Shown here: positions 62,372-64,000 of the stretch, one piece after another | Position numbering within the stretch: position 1 is the stretch's first letter | Layout of the letters: every line of letters begins with the position of its first letter | DNA from: Mucilaginibacter_A sp964244955 | Lineage (GTDB): Bacteria; Bacteroidota; Bacteroidia; Sphingobacteriales; Sphingobacteriaceae | Direction of reading: 5' to 3' | NCBI GenBank assembly: GCA_964244955.1 | Contig: CAXTKQ010000001.1 | Span: 1-64,000, forward strand | Length of the DNA stretch: 64,000 bases | Position numbers and translations under genes: made by a program | The notes under the pieces: model-generated | Told to the model about the DNA's origin: nothing | Database searches by the model: none | The model's input: the letters and a program-made list of their open reading frames with translations, nothing else

Positions 62372-63023
62372 ATACTTCCATAATCCCTTTTTTAATGGCA
62401 TAAATCACCAAACCCACAATGTTTTTAGACCCTGTTTTTTCAAACAATTTCGTGCGGTAACCTTCTACCGTTCGCACGCTTAAAAAAAGTTTGTCGGCAA
62501 TTTCGGTGTTTTGTTTTTCCTGGCAAATCAATTTTAAAACCTCGATTTCGCGTTCGTTCAGTTCGGTTTCTTCTTTGCTTTTTCCGCGCAGCGAACTTTT
62601 TTCCATAAACTGTTTTACCAACGAAATGGAAAGGTGTTCATTAAAATAATAGCCTTTTTTATGCACGGTAAAAACAGCATCAATAATTTCCTGCGGCTCG
62701 GCGTTTTTTAATAAATAGCCGCAGGCCCCGGCTTTCATCATGTCCAGAATGTATTTGTCTTCGTTGAACATAGACAAAGCCAGCACTTTCACATGGCTAA
62801 AATTTTGCTGGATATGCGCCGTCGCCTGCATCCCGTCCATTTCGGGCATTTTAATGTCCATTAAAACCACATCCGGGTTTTTAAAGGCCAATTGTTTAAC
62901 CAGTTCAATCCCGTTTCCGGCCTCAAACAAAATGTTCAGATCGGCACAATCTTCCAGCGTGGCTTTCAAACCTTCCCTGAAAATTTTATGGTCATCGGCG
63001 ATGGCTAAGTTTATGACAGGCAT
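62370..63023 (-). CDS. NarL/FixJ-family (LuxR-type) response regulator
   Basis: A 217-residue regulator: receiver domain with phosphoacceptor Asp in DVVLMDIKMPEMDG and Lys in LLKNAEP (an Asn-flanked version), and a C-terminal LuxR helix-turn-helix (LNEREIEVLKLICQEKQNTE, LSVRTVEGYRTKL). It is paired with the kinase gene 63066-63854, 42 bases upstream. Target genes are unknown. A type B element lies in frame at 62655-62681. Confidence 0.92.
   Translation of the reverse strand: MPVINLAIADDHKIFREGLKATLEDCADLNILFEAGNGIELVKQLAFKNPDVVLMDIKMPEMDGMQATAHIQQNFSHVKVLALSMFNEDKYILDMMKAGACGYLLKNAEPQEIIDAVFTVHKKGYYFNEHLSISLVKQFMEKSSLRGKSKEETELNEREIEVLKLICQEKQNTEIADKLFLSVRTVEGYRTKLFEKTGSKNIVGLVIYAIKKGIMEV
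62655..62681 (+). repeat. Type B element inside the NarL-type regulator gene
   Basis: TTTTTTATGCACGG then TAAAAACAGCATC (62669-62681). The coding strand reads DAVFTVHKKG. Confidence 0.65.
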
Positions 63024-63065
63024 AGTAGTTTTTTTATCGTTAAAATTAATATTATCGCTTGAAAA

Positions 63066-63854
63066 TCAAGTAACTAAATTAATTTTTATTTCTGCCGACA
63101 TGCCTTCGCCCGGCCTTGATTTAATTTCGATTTGCCCTTTGATAAAATCCGTTCGGCTTTGCATGTTTTTTAAGCCCGAGCCGTTTTTGTAAGCAGCCAC
63201 ATCAAAGCCCAAACCATTGTCCTGGTAAGTTAAAACCAACGTTTCGTGGCCCGACACCAAATTTATGCCGATAAAAGAAGCATGTGCATGTTTGATGGAA
63301 TTGCCAAAAAGTTCTTGCACAATGCGGTAAAGCGTAACTTCGATTTCCGGCGTAAACCGGTTTTGTAAAGTTTCGTGCTTAAAACTTACTTCGATGCCCG
63401 TGTTTTGCTGTATCTTTTTGCAGAAGTCGGACAAGGCTTCCACCAAACCAAAATCGGTCAGCAGCGGCGGCCTTACATTTTGGATAATACTGCGGATTTC
63501 CTGGATGCACTCGTCAATCAAATTCCGCGTACTGCTTAACAGCGGAATTGCTTGTTCATCGGCTGCGCATGTTTTATTCAAACGGTGCAAATTGAGCTTT
63601 ACGGCCGATAAAACCTGGCCCACGCTGTCGTGCAGGTCTTCGGCCAGCCTTTTGCGCTCGCTTTCCTGCGTTTCTAAAATGGCGCGCAGCAAATCGTTTT
63701 GTTTTTCGATCTGTAAATTCCTTTTTTCTTCCTGGTTCCTGATCATTTTCCGCTGGTAAATAATCACAAACAGGAACAAAAAAACAATCAATAAAACTAC
63801 GACAACGGTGCCAACTATTAATACGAACGTGAGACTGTTTTCTGAGTTTTGCAA
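63066..63854 (-). CDS. NarX-type sensor histidine kinase (HisKA_3)
   Basis: A 262-residue kinase with one N-terminal membrane helix (LIVGTVVVVLLIVFLFLFVI) and no large sensor domain, a coiled coil, the HisKA_3 phospho-His motif LAEDLHDSVGQVLSAVKL and an HATPase (LFGNSIKHAHASFIGINL, DNGLGFDV, GSGLKNMQSRTDFI). The start at 63854 is TTG, the first in-frame start before the membrane helix, and it overlaps the preceding gene by 37 bases, so translation may be coupled. A full dispersed element lies in the HATPase codons. Confidence 0.88.
   Translation of the reverse strand: MQNSENSLTFVLIVGTVVVVLLIVFLFLFVIIYQRKMIRNQEEKRNLQIEKQNDLLRAILETQESERKRLAEDLHDSVGQVLSAVKLNLHRLNKTCAADEQAIPLLSSTRNLIDECIQEIRSIIQNVRPPLLTDFGLVEALSDFCKKIQQNTGIEVSFKHETLQNRFTPEIEVTLYRIVQELFGNSIKHAHASFIGINLVSGHETLVLTYQDNGLGFDVAAYKNGSGLKNMQSRTDFIKGQIEIKSRPGEGMSAEIKINLVT
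63254..63283 (+). repeat. Full dispersed element inside the kinase HATPase codons
   Basis: ACACCAAATTTATGCCGA then exact core TAAAAGAAGCAT (63272-63283). The coding strand reads His-Ala-Ser-Phe, as in the ligA copy at 22052. Confidence 0.8.
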
Positions 63855-64000
63855 GATAATCCGATAGCAAATAATGTGTTGGAGATAATGTTAGAAATGG
63901 CGTTAATGATAAAATAATCTTTTGCCTGTATTTTTTCTGCAACCATGTATAAAAATATGGTAAAAGAAAAATAAATCAGCACGCCCGAATTGATCCAAAA
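63818..64000 (-). CDS. C-terminal end of a polytopic membrane protein (cut by window edge)
   Basis: An open frame enters from the right edge and stops at 63818-63820. It reads FWINSGVLIYFSFTIFLYMV, a membrane helix, and then AEKIQAKDYFIINAISNI and a short tail ending SRSY. It overlaps the kinase start by 37 bases. The style fits the multi-helix membrane proteins that often precede such NarX-like kinases in Bacteroidota; a signal-input partner role is an inference. Confidence 0.6.
   Translation of the reverse strand, partial: FWINSGVLIYFSFTIFLYMVAEKIQAKDYFIINAISNIISNTLFAIGLSCKTQKTVSRSY

Noticed and set aside
1..64000. tRNA, rRNA, prophage, integrase or intact insertion sequence
   Set aside because: None was recognised on reading both strands; the only mobile-looking features are short non-coding repeats.

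Overview
The window looks like a chromosomal segment of a Bacteroidota bacterium of the Sphingobacteriaceae type (Pedobacter/Mucilaginibacter-like). The signs are a long division and cell-wall (dcw) cluster without ddl, a SusC/SusD pair, an Hc1-like histone protein, an alpha-oxoamine synthase of the serine palmitoyltransferase group, a CtlX-type citrulline hydrolase and a propeller-type hybrid sensor kinase. This placement rests on remembered family resemblance, not on a search. Two 10-N assembly gaps (4567-4576 and 26984-26993) each interrupt a gene, and the reading frame does not carry across either one.

Layout. 1-1997 (minus): an outer-membrane protein and a PAP2/haloperoxidase-like lipoprotein cut by the left edge. 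2508-18361 (plus): MraZ operator, then mraZ, rsmH, ftsL-like, ftsI, murE, mraY, murD, ftsW, murG, murC, ftsQ, ftsA, ftsZ. 18735-23681: an SPT-like enzyme, Hc1-like protein, dapA, ligA. 23831-28029: giant hybrid sensor kinase. 28319-32070: DUF1634/TauE pair, MpaB-type oxygenase, divergent HxlR regulator and SDR. 32248-38453: arginine block (arginine decarboxylase, citrulline hydrolase, a frameshifted arginine deiminase-like gene, argS). 38710-44174: A/T-rich SusC/SusD plus an unknown secreted protein. 44464-58670 (minus): two CzcCBA-type RND metal-efflux operons around a CusRS-like two-component system, plus the relic tail of a third RND pump. 59002-64000: glgB, a GH18 protein, and a NarL-type regulator with its kinase and an upstream membrane protein cut by the right edge.

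The most unusual thing is not a gene. A 12-mer, TAAAAGAAGCAT (reverse ATGCTTCTTTTA), occurs exactly at least 31 times in 64 kb, where about 0.01-0.02 copies are expected by chance. About a dozen further copies have one or two changes. Most copies are the right-hand end of a roughly 30-bp element: CACCAA, then an A/T run ending TTTTA, a 4-6 base spacer, then the core. Eight intergenic loci carry two copies as an inverted pair with cores pointing outward, usually 77-104 bp end to end, able to form a long hairpin. Eleven exact copies lie inside genes, in several reading frames, apparently without changing protein length. A sister core, TAAAAACAGYATC, forms perfect 32-bp palindromes, and one hybrid joins both types. 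The pattern recalls neisserial DNA-uptake sequences or REP/BIME elements. Which of these it is, or whether it is something new, cannot be decided from the window.

Other points: relic intergenic repeats of three further families (around ftsW, between dapA and ligA, downstream of ftsZ), a 10-bp-phased MraZ operator, and a homopolymer frameshift in the arginine deiminase-like gene.
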